Source of the DNA: Chryseobacterium sp. MFBS3-17
GTDB lineage: Bacteria > Bacteroidota > Bacteroidia > Flavobacteriales > Weeksellaceae
Assembly (NCBI RefSeq): GCF_020687745.1
Contig: NZ_JAJEWK010000006.1
Location: forward strand, 124,001-188,000
DNA length: 64,000 nt
Direction of reading: 5' to 3'
The translations under genes were made by a program, and so were the position numbers. Shown here piece by piece: positions 17,418 through 27,654 of this stretch. How positions within the stretch are numbered: position 1 is the first letter of the stretch; every line of letters begins with the position of its first letter. The notes beneath the pieces were generated by a model, which worked only from the letters and a program-made list of their open reading frames with translations, made no database searches and was not told the DNA's origin.

Positions 17418-19115
17418 ATGCAGTTATCAGAACAGGAAATAATCCGGAGAGAGAAGTTGGAAACCCTTCAGAAAATGGGAATAAATGCATTTCCTGCAGA
17501 AGAATTCAAGGTGAGTGACACCACCGCATCCATTAAAAAAGATTTTCAGGAGCATAAAACCGTACGCGTTGCCGGCCGTCTGATGAGCCGCCGTATTCAG
17601 GGAAAAGCGAGCTTCGCTGAACTTCAGGATTCCGAAGGCAGAATACAGGTGTACTTTAACCGCGATGAGATCTGTTCGGGTGAAGATAAGACGTTGTATA
17701 ACGAGGTTTACAAGCACCTTCTGGATATAGGCGATATCATAGGGATAGACGGGGAACTGTTTACCACGCAGGTGGGAGAACCTACGATTATGGTGAAAAG
17801 TTTCACATTGCTTTCCAAAGCACTTCGTCCACTGCCACAGCCCAGAACCGATGAAAACGGAGTGGTGCATGATGCCTTTAATGATCCGGAGCAGAGATAC
17901 AGACAACGTTATGTAGATCTTACTGTAAATCCGCATGTGAAGGAGGTTTTTGTAAAAAGAACCAAATTGTTTAATGCGATGCGGACGTTCTTTAATGATG
18001 CCGGATATTTCGAAGTGGAAACACCGATTTTGCAAGCGATTCCGGGCGGTGCTGCAGCCAGACCGTTTGTGACGCATCACAATGCGCTGGATATTCCTCT
18101 GTATCTGAGAATTGCCAATGAATTATACCTGAAAAGACTTATTGTAGGTGGATTTGACGGCGTATATGAATTTTCCAAAAACTTCCGAAACGAGGGGATG
18201 GACCGCACGCATAATCCGGAATTTACAGCGATGGAAATTTACGTTGCCTACAAAGATTATCACTGGATGATGGATTTTACCGAGCAATTACTGGAGTTCT
18301 GCGCGGTACAGGTAAACGGAACTGCAGAATCTCAGTTCGGGGAGCATACCATCAACTGGAAAGCGCCATATCCGCGGATTTCTATGACGGAAGCGATTCA
18401 GAAATTTACCGGTTTTGATATCACCGGGAAAACGGAGCAGGAACTGTATGATTTTGCCAAATCGATAGGAATTGATGTAGATGAAACCATGGGTAAAGGC
18501 AAACTGATAGATGAAATATTCGGTGAAAAATGTGAAGGCAATTTTATTCAGCCTACATTTATCACGGATTATCCCATAGAAATGTCACCATTAACGAAAA
18601 AACACCGCAGCAAAGAAGGGCTCACAGAGCGTTTTGAACTGATGGTTTGCGGTAAAGAAATTGCCAATGCATATTCTGAGCTCAATGATCCCATTGACCA
18701 ACGCGAGCGTTTCGAGGAGCAACTGAAACTTTCTGAAAAAGGCGATGACGAGGCCATGTTCATTGACCACGATTTCCTCAGAGCACTGGAGTATGGCATG
18801 CCGCCTACATCCGGACTGGGAATCGGCATGGACCGGTTGATCATGTTCCTTACCAATATTGCCAGCATACAGGAGGTGTTATTCTTCCCGCAGATGAAAC
18901 CGGAGAAACAAACTCCACAGGTAGAGCTGGGCGAAGATGAAAAAGTGATTCTCGAAATTCTGAATGCGCAGTCCGAACCCATGTTGTTGTCCGAAGTGAA
19001 GGAGAGAAGCCAGCTTTCAGGAAAGAAATGGGATAAGGCTTCGAAGAATTTATCCAAAAACAACCTGGTGAAAGTGGAAAAAACCGACGATGCTCTGCTG
19101 ATGAAGCTCGCATAA
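17418..19115 (+). CDS. lysS: Lysine--tRNA ligase (class II) with C-terminal extension
   Basis: Charges tRNA-Lys with lysine. An N-terminal OB-fold anticodon-binding domain (about 50-150) is followed by the class II catalytic core, with RNEGMDRTHNPEFTAMEIY (motif 2, about 256-274) and GLGIGMDRLIMFLTN (motif 3, about 472). The protein has 565 residues, against about 500 in most bacteria. The extra 60 C-terminal residues (from about LGEDEKVILEIL) are predicted helical and look like a small winged-helix add-on. A terminator follows. Confidence 0.95.
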   Translation: MQLSEQEIIRREKLETLQKMGINAFPAEEFKVSDTTASIKKDFQEHKTVRVAGRLMSRRIQGKASFAELQDSEGRIQVYFNRDEICSGEDKTLYNEVYKHLLDIGDIIGIDGELFTTQVGEPTIMVKSFTLLSKALRPLPQPRTDENGVVHDAFNDPEQRYRQRYVDLTVNPHVKEVFVKRTKLFNAMRTFFNDAGYFEVETPILQAIPGGAAARPFVTHHNALDIPLYLRIANELYLKRLIVGGFDGVYEFSKNFRNEGMDRTHNPEFTAMEIYVAYKDYHWMMDFTEQLLEFCAVQVNGTAESQFGEHTINWKAPYPRISMTEAIQKFTGFDITGKTEQELYDFAKSIGIDVDETMGKGKLIDEIFGEKCEGNFIQPTFITDYPIEMSPLTKKHRSKEGLTERFELMVCGKEIANAYSELNDPIDQRERFEEQLKLSEKGDDEAMFIDHDFLRALEYGMPPTSGLGIGMDRLIMFLTNIASIQEVLFFPQMKPEKQTPQVELGEDEKVILEILNAQSEPMLLSEVKERSQLSGKKWDKASKNLSKNNLVKVEKTDDALLMKLA

Positions 19116-19140
19116 ACCCAAAAAATAAACCCGTAAAGAC

Positions 19141-19179
19141 CACCCCGGAAAGCTTTAACTTTTCAGGGGTGTTTTTTTG
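19141..19179 (+). terminator. Terminator after lysS
   Basis: CACCCCGGAAAG pairs with CTTTTCAGGGGTG (one bulge and a mismatch) and is followed by a seven-T run. Confidence 0.8.
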
Positions 19180-19307
19180 TGGAAAACTTTGATTTCTTTA
19201 GCATTCGTTAACTTTCTAATCTCGAAAAAAATCACGATATTTGTAAGTCTTTTTACGAAAAATAATTATAAAAAAGTTCCCGGTCACAAGCCGGGAGCCA
19301 CAGTTAA

Positions 19308-21245
<1,938 letters not shown>

Positions 21246-21269
21246 TTTCTTTGCATGATACATCATCAA

Positions 21270-21294
21270 CCGTCCGCTTTTGGACGGTTTTTTG
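21270..21294 (+). terminator. Terminator after gyrB
   Basis: CCGTCC (21270-21275) and GGACGG (21282-21287) flank a 6-nt loop, then a T run. Confidence 0.85.
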
Positions 21295-21320
21295 CTTTTT
21301 ACCCTTAAAATTTTTTTAAC

Positions 21321-22130
21321 ATGAGAATTTTTCTGATATTTTTCTTTTTTTCGCTCACAATCCTTACGGGGTGCAAAAAATCTGCATCCGAAAATGCACA
21401 GTTGCTCGCCGCCGACAGTTCAGCAATCGCTCATAATCAGTCGGAAATTGTTACCGTAGATTCCCTCATTGTACATGATTCTTCACGTGTGGCTCCCACG
21501 CTCATGCTGGAATACCGTAAGAAAGTATTGCTGTTCAGCGGACTGGACAAACCGGTACAGGATAGTTTGTATCAATTTGAACTTTTTCAGGAAATACCGT
21601 ACCCCGGTGAGTATAATGCAGCAATTATAGGAGGTCTGGTGCGGGAACGGATGCAGTCCTACTTCCGTCAGGATCAGGATGAGACAGATCCGTACATTTC
21701 TGACTATCCTCAGACCTGGAATGAAAATTCGGAGATGAATGTATTTTCAGACCGCAACGGATTTCTCACCATTATCTATACCGGTCACGGATACAGTGGC
21801 GGTGCCCACGGATACGCCTATGAGCAGTACAAAGTTGCCGATTACCGCAATCAAAAAATGGTACAAATTCATGATATTGCAGATGTTTCGAAGGTCAACT
21901 GGAATGATTTGCTTCTGAAAAACATCGGAAGCAGAAAGGAAGAACTTTTTGAACCGGCCACGCTCACCTATACAGAAAACTTCTATTTTGATGACAAGTC
22001 CCTGAATTTTGTGTACGGCCAATACGAGATTGCACCCTATGTTTCCGGAATTATCGAGATTAAAATTCCCTATTCGCAACTGGGAGACGCATTAAAGCCG
22101 GAATTTAAACAAAGAATGCAAATTAAATAA
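21321..22130 (+). CDS. DUF3298-type lipoprotein
   Basis: This is a secreted lipoprotein of 269 residues. The signal peptide ends in the lipobox LTGC (C18). The segment IYTGHGYSGGAHGYAYEQY (about 155-173) is the hallmark of the DUF3298/RsiV-like fold, and the acidic, aromatic C-terminus fits. Function in the family is unclear; some members bind lysozyme or act as anti-sigma factor sensors, but no sigma factor is adjacent here. It is followed after 36 bp by a lipid kinase. Confidence 0.8.
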   Translation: MRIFLIFFFFSLTILTGCKKSASENAQLLAADSSAIAHNQSEIVTVDSLIVHDSSRVAPTLMLEYRKKVLLFSGLDKPVQDSLYQFELFQEIPYPGEYNAAIIGGLVRERMQSYFRQDQDETDPYISDYPQTWNENSEMNVFSDRNGFLTIIYTGHGYSGGAHGYAYEQYKVADYRNQKMVQIHDIADVSKVNWNDLLLKNIGSRKEELFEPATLTYTENFYFDDKSLNFVYGQYEIAPYVSGIIEIKIPYSQLGDALKPEFKQRMQIK

Positions 22131-22166
22131 TGGTTCACACGTGGCTGAAACTTTTTGCTTAGTTTT

Positions 22167-23024
22167 ATGGCCGTGCAACAAGTCGCTTTCATCATCAATC
22201 CGAAGTCTGCCCGTGGTAATCACGGGGAATTTCTCCGTAAACTGAATCTCTTCTGGGAAAATCCGCTATGCTGTATTTCCCAAAGCAAGGAGGAAACCGC
22301 AGATTTTATACAAACTCACTGGGAACGCGTCAATATTTTTGTAGCTGTAGGTGGTGACGGTACCATATCTTCAGTGGCTGAAAATCTGGTTCATTCAGAA
22401 AAAATTCTGGCGGTATATCCTGCGGGCTCCGGAAATGGTTTTGCCCGGGAAGCCGGATTCAGTAAGAATCTGAATCAACTTTTGCGTAAAATAAAACAAA
22501 GGAATTTCCAGAGGGTAGATACGCTTTTGGTGAATGATTTTTTCTTTGTGAATATGGCCGGCGCCGGATATGTGGGGACCGTAGTGAAGGAGTTTGAGAA
22601 AACCAACCGGGGTTTCCGGAATTATATCAAAGTGTGCCTGCAGACGTACTTTTCATTTAACCCCGTTACCGTCACTTTTGACAAAGATACGCACCCGGAA
22701 TGGAGCGGAGATTATCTTATGGTCAATATAGCCAACACCCGGCAATACGGCAATAATGCTTTTATAGCGCCACATGCAGATTTTGCAGACGGTCTGGCCA
22801 CCATTGTGCTGGTGAAGAAGTTTCCGCTGTGGTATGCGCCGATATTTGCCGGTCGTCTGTTCCGTAAAAAATTAAAAGATGACCGTTTTGTCAAGTCTTT
22901 TCATTCCGCAGATATTCAGCTCAGCGTAACATCTTCGGCCTGGCATACCGATGGTGAGTTCCGGCATATTGAATCGCCGGTTCATATTAAAGTTTTGCCG
23001 GCAAGTCTGAAAATACTGGTTTAA
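22167..23024 (+). CDS. Diacylglycerol kinase-family lipid kinase
   Basis: ATP-dependent phosphorylation of a lipid or sphingoid base (DAGK catalytic, YegS/LCB5 superfamily). The nucleotide site VAVGGDGTISSVAENL (about 59-74) and the YPAGSGNGFARE segment (about 91-102) are present. The ATG at 22167 (AVQQVAFIINPKSARG) is preferred over the upstream in-frame TTG at 22155. The stop codon overlaps the stop codon of the convergent DUF4199 gene by three bases. The substrate cannot be decided from sequence. Confidence 0.88.
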   Translation: MAVQQVAFIINPKSARGNHGEFLRKLNLFWENPLCCISQSKEETADFIQTHWERVNIFVAVGGDGTISSVAENLVHSEKILAVYPAGSGNGFAREAGFSKNLNQLLRKIKQRNFQRVDTLLVNDFFFVNMAGAGYVGTVVKEFEKTNRGFRNYIKVCLQTYFSFNPVTVTFDKDTHPEWSGDYLMVNIANTRQYGNNAFIAPHADFADGLATIVLVKKFPLWYAPIFAGRLFRKKLKDDRFVKSFHSADIQLSVTSSAWHTDGEFRHIESPVHIKVLPASLKILV

Positions 23025-23515
23025 ATCACCGACGATTTTTTGCTTCTTAAAAAAATCATCACGATCGCAGTGGTTACTATTCCCATCAGCAAAGCTCCGA
23101 TGGCGCCCTGTTTTGCATAATTATCATAATTGAACTGGGCTTCGGCCTCGGCTGTCGTCTGGAAATAGCCTATTTCTACAGACCGTTTAATGACATTGGT
23201 GAAATATTCCGGTGAAATCACAAAAGAGGTAATCCACTGCGCTCCCGGACTCAGTATCGCAATGAAAACGGATAAGATGATTCCACAGATCAGTCCTTGC
23301 TTGTAAGTCATATGACCCTTATAGAAATTTTTCTTCTTGTCTTTCAGTGCCAGTACCATCATCAGAATAGCCGGAATGGCAAACAGATTGGTAAGGTACA
23401 TGTGGTAATCCAGGTAGTGGTCATGCAGGCCTGTGGCTTTTTCCAGGACCATCCACAATAAGCCTGCTGCTGTAAAGATAATGGCCCATTTCAGTTCAAC
23501 AGATAGATTTTTCAT
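23021..23515 (-). CDS. DUF4199 membrane protein
   Basis: This inner-membrane protein of 164 residues has four hydrophobic segments. The N-terminal KNLSVELKWAIIFTAAGLLW and the TYKQGLICGIILSVFIAILSP stretch are the DUF4199 pattern; the function is unknown. The ATG at 23515 is preferred. An in-frame ATG at 23557 overlaps the stop of the upstream YciI gene (ATGA) and adds 14 poorly conserved residues, but would allow translational coupling. Convergent with the lipid kinase with a 3-bp stop-to-stop overlap. Confidence 0.78.
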   Translation of the reverse strand: MKNLSVELKWAIIFTAAGLLWMVLEKATGLHDHYLDYHMYLTNLFAIPAILMMVLALKDKKKNFYKGHMTYKQGLICGIILSVFIAILSPGAQWITSFVISPEYFTNVIKRSVEIGYFQTTAEAEAQFNYDNYAKQGAIGALLMGIVTTAIVMIFLRSKKSSVI

Positions 23516-23553
23516 CGTTAATAGATTTTGATTTTTTGATAAAATTATTGCAC

Positions 23554-23910
23554 TCATCCGCCATTAAACGGATCAAAAGGAGCAATTTCTGTCTTAAAAG
23601 TTTTGTGAATAATGGCAGCGTCTGCATGAATCAATTCTGAAGCAGCGGTCTCATGATCTGCTTTCAGAATAAGCATTCCAGTATCCGAAAATCTGCCACC
23701 AATCAGAATAATTTGTTTCTTTCTGAGTTCCGAAAGATGCTGAGAATGCTCCCGGAAGAATGCTTGTTCATGGGTGGGTTTGCTGTGATTCCACGCTTCA
23801 CCGGTGGTGTAGTGTACAAGGAAGTACTGCGGTTCAGATGACTGTTTTTTTTCCTGTGCATAGCTTATGCTGCAGATGGTGGTAAAGAGAAAAATCAAGA
23901 TGGTTTTCAT
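23554..23910 (-). CDS. Secreted YciI-family protein
   Basis: This is a dimeric alpha-beta barrel protein of the YCII superfamily, here with a signal peptide (KTILIFLFTTICSISYAQ), which most YciI proteins lack. The core phrase FREHSQHLSELRKKQIILIGG and a GMLILKAD strand match the fold. The start is ATG at 23910; another ATG two codons earlier (23916) is equally possible. It precedes the DUF4199 gene and is probably co-transcribed. The function is unknown; an enzymatic role in the envelope is only a guess. Confidence 0.75.
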   Translation of the reverse strand: MKTILIFLFTTICSISYAQEKKQSSEPQYFLVHYTTGEAWNHSKPTHEQAFFREHSQHLSELRKKQIILIGGRFSDTGMLILKADHETAASELIHADAAIIHKTFKTEIAPFDPFNGG

Positions 23911-23980
23911 AAACATAATCTACAATGCATTCAATAGCAAAGGTACGACAGTTTTGACTGTTTTCACTTTTCCTGTGTAA

Positions 23981-24016
23981 AGAAAAACTCAACTTTTCAG
24001 TGTGAAAAGTTGAGTT
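23981..24016 (-). terminator. Strong terminator of the btuB-like gene
   Basis: A perfect 14-bp stem (23986-23999 with 24003-24016) closes a 3-nt loop, followed on the minus strand by TTTTCTTT. Confidence 0.85.
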
Positions 24017-24030
24017 CTTAATGGTCAGAT

Positions 24031-25932
24031 TCAGAAACGATAACTGAATCCTGCGGTATAGTTCCGCTTTTTGGTGTTGAACCCGGCAATGTCTGTATAG
24101 GATTCATTAAAAAGGTTTCCCACATTGGCAAAAAGTTCAAAGGAACTCCAAAATTTCTGATTGATATTCAGATTGAAGAGGTGATAGGGTGCCAGTTCCA
24201 CATCCACGCGCTCAAACATTTCATTGAAGTAATAATCTGCACGTTTGGATGTAAACATGTGGCTCAGCGTAATTCTGGTGTTTTCTGCCGGCAGGATTTC
24301 CAGATAGGAATTCACGCGTTGTTTTGGCTGACGCAAGCGGGTGTCTTCATTTTCCTTTTCCACAAAACTGAAATTTCCACCTAGTTTCAGAAAGGGCAGC
24401 ACCTGATAATCCGCACTGATTTCGAATCCTTTAATCTCGTTTTCATCCACATTGACGAAACTTCCGGTGTAATCCGGATTCAGGACATAGGCAAAGGCAT
24501 CTTCCTCACTGGTGATAAATACACTGGCATTGACCACGATGCTGCGGTCTTTTTTGCCGGCACTCAGCTCAATTTCGTGAGTGGCATTGGTTTCGGGCTT
24601 CAGGTCAAAATTAGGCAGCGTGTAGGGTAGGGTTCCGAAATTCTGGTAAAGGGTAGGCGCTATTAAGGCTGTGGCAAATGAATAGCCGGCTTTAAAATAG
24701 AGATTGGCAGTCTCGTGCAGATAATAAGGATGTATGCTGTACACCAGATGGTTGCCTGCTTTGGAATGCTCAGTCATTCTGGCGCCGGCGTTCAGGTGTA
24801 ATCCTTTGTAACGGGCATTCATCTGTGCAAAAACATCTGCATTATGAACTGCAGTTTCGTCTTTCAGTAAACCGTCTTCCATTTCCGTTCCACCCCAGGG
24901 CAATGCTTTGGAACCCATTTTCCGGCTTTCATACTGTACACCGGCTGTAAAAGTCAGATATGGATTTATCGTGTATTGATTATAAAGTTCGGCAAAAAAA
25001 TCCTGTCCTTCATAGAAATATTCGTTGCGGTAATTTCCGCCTGCGAACCCCTGAATCAACCGTTCATTGGTGCTGTAGCGCGTATTCAGGATTACCTGGC
25101 CTTGTTTGTATCTGAACTCAGCATGCGCACCGGTGTAGAATTGTTCATCATCTCCGCGTTCCAGTCCGTCGGTATACGCGCCATAATCGTAATTAAAAAA
25201 ATGATGATTCCACCCGGTTTGCACATGGGCTTTAAACTGTTCGCCACGATAGCCGAGGACCGCACCCACATTTTGTTTTTCAAAACCGTCTTTTTCAAAA
25301 TTATCGCCGGTGGCTGCAGACATCCCTTCGGATTTCTCATTAAATCCGGTAATTTGGTAGGTAAAACCCTTAATATTTCCGTTTATACGGGCATTTTGGG
25401 CATAAGTCCCGTATGAGCCTGCCCGGGCAGCAACCACTCCTTCAATTTTTTTGGTGGCGTTGTTCAGCGTTTTGATATTGATGACCGCTTGGGTAGCGTT
25501 AGAGCCATAAAGTACCGAAGATGCACCGGATAACATCTCGATGCTTTCTATGTTTTCCAGAGCCATGAGTCTTAGGTCCATGGCATTGTAATCATTGCCG
25601 GTGGCGTCTTTCAGCGGGATGCCGTCTATGAGAATCAGAATATTGGCCAGTTTACCCCCACGGATTTTGGCAGATTTGGGCTCGGGTCCGTTGTTGAAAT
25701 TGCCTACAATATGCACCCCCGAAATTTGTTGCAGGACTTCAGGGAGAGGTTGACCTTTGAATTTTTCCAGATCTTTGCGGGTCAGGAGTTTTACATTTTT
25801 TCCGGTTTTGTACAGTTCTTCGGAAACTTTAGAGGCTACAGTAACCTCTTCAATCAGGGCTTCTTGCTGTTGGGCATGCATTTGTGAATAAACGACAAGC
25901 AGGGCTCCAACCAAAATGACTTTTCTGTTCAT
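24031..25932 (-). CDS. btuB: TonB-dependent vitamin B12 receptor (BtuB-like)
   Basis: This is an outer-membrane beta-barrel receptor that imports cobalamin with energy from TonB. The signal peptide starts at the ATG 25932 (NRKVILVGALLVVYSQMHAQ). It is followed by a TonB-box-like segment (EEVTVAS), a plug domain (about 45-160, with IRGGKLANILILIDGIPLKD) and a 22-strand-type barrel ending in an aromatic residue (AGFSYRF). The cobalamin assignment rests on the riboswitch directly upstream, not on the barrel sequence. The longer frame to 26031 would run into the leader and is rejected. Confidence 0.9.
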   Translation of the reverse strand: MNRKVILVGALLVVYSQMHAQQQEALIEEVTVASKVSEELYKTGKNVKLLTRKDLEKFKGQPLPEVLQQISGVHIVGNFNNGPEPKSAKIRGGKLANILILIDGIPLKDATGNDYNAMDLRLMALENIESIEMLSGASSVLYGSNATQAVINIKTLNNATKKIEGVVAARAGSYGTYAQNARINGNIKGFTYQITGFNEKSEGMSAATGDNFEKDGFEKQNVGAVLGYRGEQFKAHVQTGWNHHFFNYDYGAYTDGLERGDDEQFYTGAHAEFRYKQGQVILNTRYSTNERLIQGFAGGNYRNEYFYEGQDFFAELYNQYTINPYLTFTAGVQYESRKMGSKALPWGGTEMEDGLLKDETAVHNADVFAQMNARYKGLHLNAGARMTEHSKAGNHLVYSIHPYYLHETANLYFKAGYSFATALIAPTLYQNFGTLPYTLPNFDLKPETNATHEIELSAGKKDRSIVVNASVFITSEEDAFAYVLNPDYTGSFVNVDENEIKGFEISADYQVLPFLKLGGNFSFVEKENEDTRLRQPKQRVNSYLEILPAENTRITLSHMFTSKRADYYFNEMFERVDVELAPYHLFNLNINQKFWSSFELFANVGNLFNESYTDIAGFNTKKRNYTAGFSYRF

Positions 25933-26040
25933 TAGAAATTGAGTTAAAGTTTGCTTACCGGAAAAATAAAGCAGGGGGATCTGAAATACAGCGTGTTTCA
26001 GAATCCGACTTTTCCTCCGAAAGCGATTCATAATTAATGT

Positions 26041-26178
26041 ATTTCAGTAAGGTCTCCTGACTTTCACACTTTCTGCGCCTTCCCGCCGTTGGGCAGTGAC
26101 ATTCTGCAGAAAATACAGTGGTGATTTACAGTTGCGGGGACAGTTCACGATTTTCACGCGATTCCCTTTTCTGAAACT
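26041..26178 (-). ncRNA. Cobalamin riboswitch
   Basis: On the minus strand the element holds the class hallmarks in order: GGGAATCGCGTG, CTGTCCCCGCAACTGTAA, GGCGGGAAGGC and GTCAGGAGACC. Outer P1 halves GTTTCAG (26171-26177) and CTGAAAT (26041-26047) close the structure. It lies 108 nt upstream of the btuB-like ATG. It should bind adenosyl- or hydroxocobalamin and repress the receptor when B12 is plentiful. The intervening 108 nt would contain the expression platform; I see no strong terminator there, so control of translation initiation is the likelier mode (inference). Confidence 0.95.
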
Positions 26179-26182
26179 TCGG

Positions 26183-26212
26183 CAAAGATAAGGTTTCCGC
26201 TCTTATGTACAA
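26183..26212 (-). promoter_or_regulatory. Promoter TTG-N19-TATCTTTG of the riboswitch/btuB transcript
   Basis: Minus-strand TTG (26210-26212) and TATCTTTG (26183-26190) are 19 bp apart, placing the start site at about 26178, exactly at the riboswitch 5' end. Confidence 0.8.
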
Positions 26213-26322
26213 TCACTTTCTCCGGAGAGATTTTTAATTCCTTCGGAATGCAGTTTTGTAAGAGGCAACTGCAGTTTTGGATTAATGAAAAGTATTCTTC
26301 TCGGATGTAGAAAGATGGAATG

Positions 26323-26802
26323 TTACAGAAAACTCGAATCAAAAGAAAAAGGCAGTAAATCCCGTACGGAACCGGTCCTGAAAATTTTTCCTTTTACGGC
26401 TGCAAAATACAGTTCAATGGGTTCCGTTTGCCGGTTTTCATACTCCAGTACAGATTGCCTGCAGGCTCCACAAGGCGGCGTAGCCACAGATTGTTCACCG
26501 TTTTCCGGACCACCGATAACGAACATTTTTTTGATCTGTGCATCGGGATAATTGGCCGAACTCCAGAAGATTGTGGTCCGCTCAGCACAAAGGCCGGAAG
26601 GGTAGGCGGCATTTTCCTGATTGCTTCCGGTGATGATTTCCCCATTGTCCAAAAGCAGGGCACAGCCTACCAGAAATTTGGAATATGGTGCATATGCTTT
26701 CAGCCTTGCCTTTGCAGCTGCCTCATACAGGCGTCGGGTTTCTGCATCAAGAGCATCATGATTTTCGAACACATGGTAATGAATGTGAAGTTCTTTCTCC
26801 AT
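26323..26802 (-). CDS. cdd: Cytidine deaminase
   Basis: Zinc-dependent deamination of cytidine and deoxycytidine to (deoxy)uridine in pyrimidine salvage. The catalytic motifs are NAAYPSGLCAERTTIF (His replaced by Cys in CAE, as in tetrameric enzymes) and PCGACRQSVLE about 35 residues later. The residues APYSKFLVGCALLLDNG match the substrate-binding N-terminal part. The protein is 159 residues long. Upstream on its strand is the AT-rich remnant zone; a TATCTTTA-like promoter is close to the start. Confidence 0.93.
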   Translation of the reverse strand: MEKELHIHYHVFENHDALDAETRRLYEAAAKARLKAYAPYSKFLVGCALLLDNGEIITGSNQENAAYPSGLCAERTTIFWSSANYPDAQIKKMFVIGGPENGEQSVATPPCGACRQSVLEYENRQTEPIELYFAAVKGKIFRTGSVRDLLPFSFDSSFL

Positions 26803-26999
26803 TTTTTAAATTGGAAAGTAAAGATAAACTTTTATTTTAAAGTTTTCTAGAAAAAGCTGTGTCGTTTGAATACAAAGCTTTTATAGAGCTAATCAAAGAA
26901 GTCCGGTAACAGTGTTTATTAGTTTGCTTTTCAAGGTGTTTACGTTCGTAGAGGATATATCCAAAATTTAAATTTCATAACCTAATATTTATGTAATAC
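26803..26999. other. AT-rich stretch without recognisable gene
   Basis: No coding frame that I can recognise and no clear repeat. It begins the degenerate zone that continues to about 27960. Confidence 0.6.
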
Positions 27000-27221
27000 C
27001 TATTCTTTATATGTGCTTTGAATAGTCCTAGCTGTTGATTTTAAATCATCAATCAATGCTTGAGGTTTTAGTACTTTAAGATTTTCACCAAAGGATAAAA
27101 GTTCCTACCCATACCATCTGTTTTTGAATTCTTTCAGCGCATACGGTACTACTAATCATTCAGTTAATTCATCTTCCCGTCCAGTGTATTGGCTATATCC
27201 CAGAGCTGTAGCCTTACTATT
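27000..27221 (-). pseudogene. Remnant of a WYL-domain transcriptional regulator
   Basis: Only the C-terminal 70 or so codons remain. Read on the minus strand, the frame gives VVPYALKEFKNRWYG, a stop, then LSFGENLKVLKPQALIDDLK, a clear WYL core with its WCX tail. Two in-frame stops (TGA before LVVPY and TAG after RWYG) and the missing N-terminus show that it is dead. WYL proteins are ligand-sensing regulators often linked to DNA damage or phage defence, but nothing intact is left to infer a target. Confidence 0.75.
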
Positions 27222-27435
27222 TTTTCTGTTCTTCTGATATTAAAATAAGCATTATTTGATTAGGGATTTAATATCCTTTATGATCTATTAAAATAGCAAA
27301 CTTTTCGATTCTAAACATTATGCTTGCTATAAAAATGATGGATATTTAGATTGGTAAACTTACTGTACAATTTGTATGTACATTTCTTTATTGAGAATGA
27401 TGTCATTTGTTATAACTTTCTACCTTTCTTATTCC
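27222..27435. other. Degenerate AT-rich spacer
   Basis: No gene recognised. Short frames contain stops in all readings that might extend the WYL or relaxase remnants. Confidence 0.5.
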
Positions 27436-27654
27436 TCATCCAAATAGCAAACTGTTCTTCCTCGTAGTCTTCGCCTTGTCGAAATTGTACATCGTTTCCA
27501 AATCCCGACAGATTGCCATGGAACGTGGATGGTCGTCATCATCGAGTATTTTCTTACCGTCAATGCCTGCGCAGATTAAAATGATGTATATATGTGTGCG
27601 GTCAATATCCGTATGTTTGAAAATAATATCCGTCTGCTTGCCGAAACTCATTAC
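27436..27654 (-). pseudogene. Fragment of a conjugative relaxase (MobB/TraI type of Bacteroidota)
   Basis: About 70 codons correspond to the catalytic histidine region of relaxases from Bacteroidota conjugative elements. FGKQTDIIFKHTDIDRTHIY matches the family pattern G-GKQPY-VFKH-DI-R-HIHIV, followed by DGKKI and RSMAICRDLETMYNF. The usual HIHIV has become HIYII, changing one metal-ligand histidine. The N-terminus (catalytic Tyr) and the C-terminus are both missing. It abuts the catalase remnant on the opposite strand, so it marks an old mobile-element insertion or deletion junction. Confidence 0.7.

Noticed and set aside
25933-26031. Longer N-terminus for the btuB-like receptor
   Set aside because: It would translate the leader next to the riboswitch and place the signal peptide 33 residues inside the protein; the ATG at 25932 gives a normal signal peptide.
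27476-27640. First half of the plus-strand frame leading into the catalase fragment
   Set aside because: It is the complement of the relaxase remnant; only the part from about 27650 resembles catalase.
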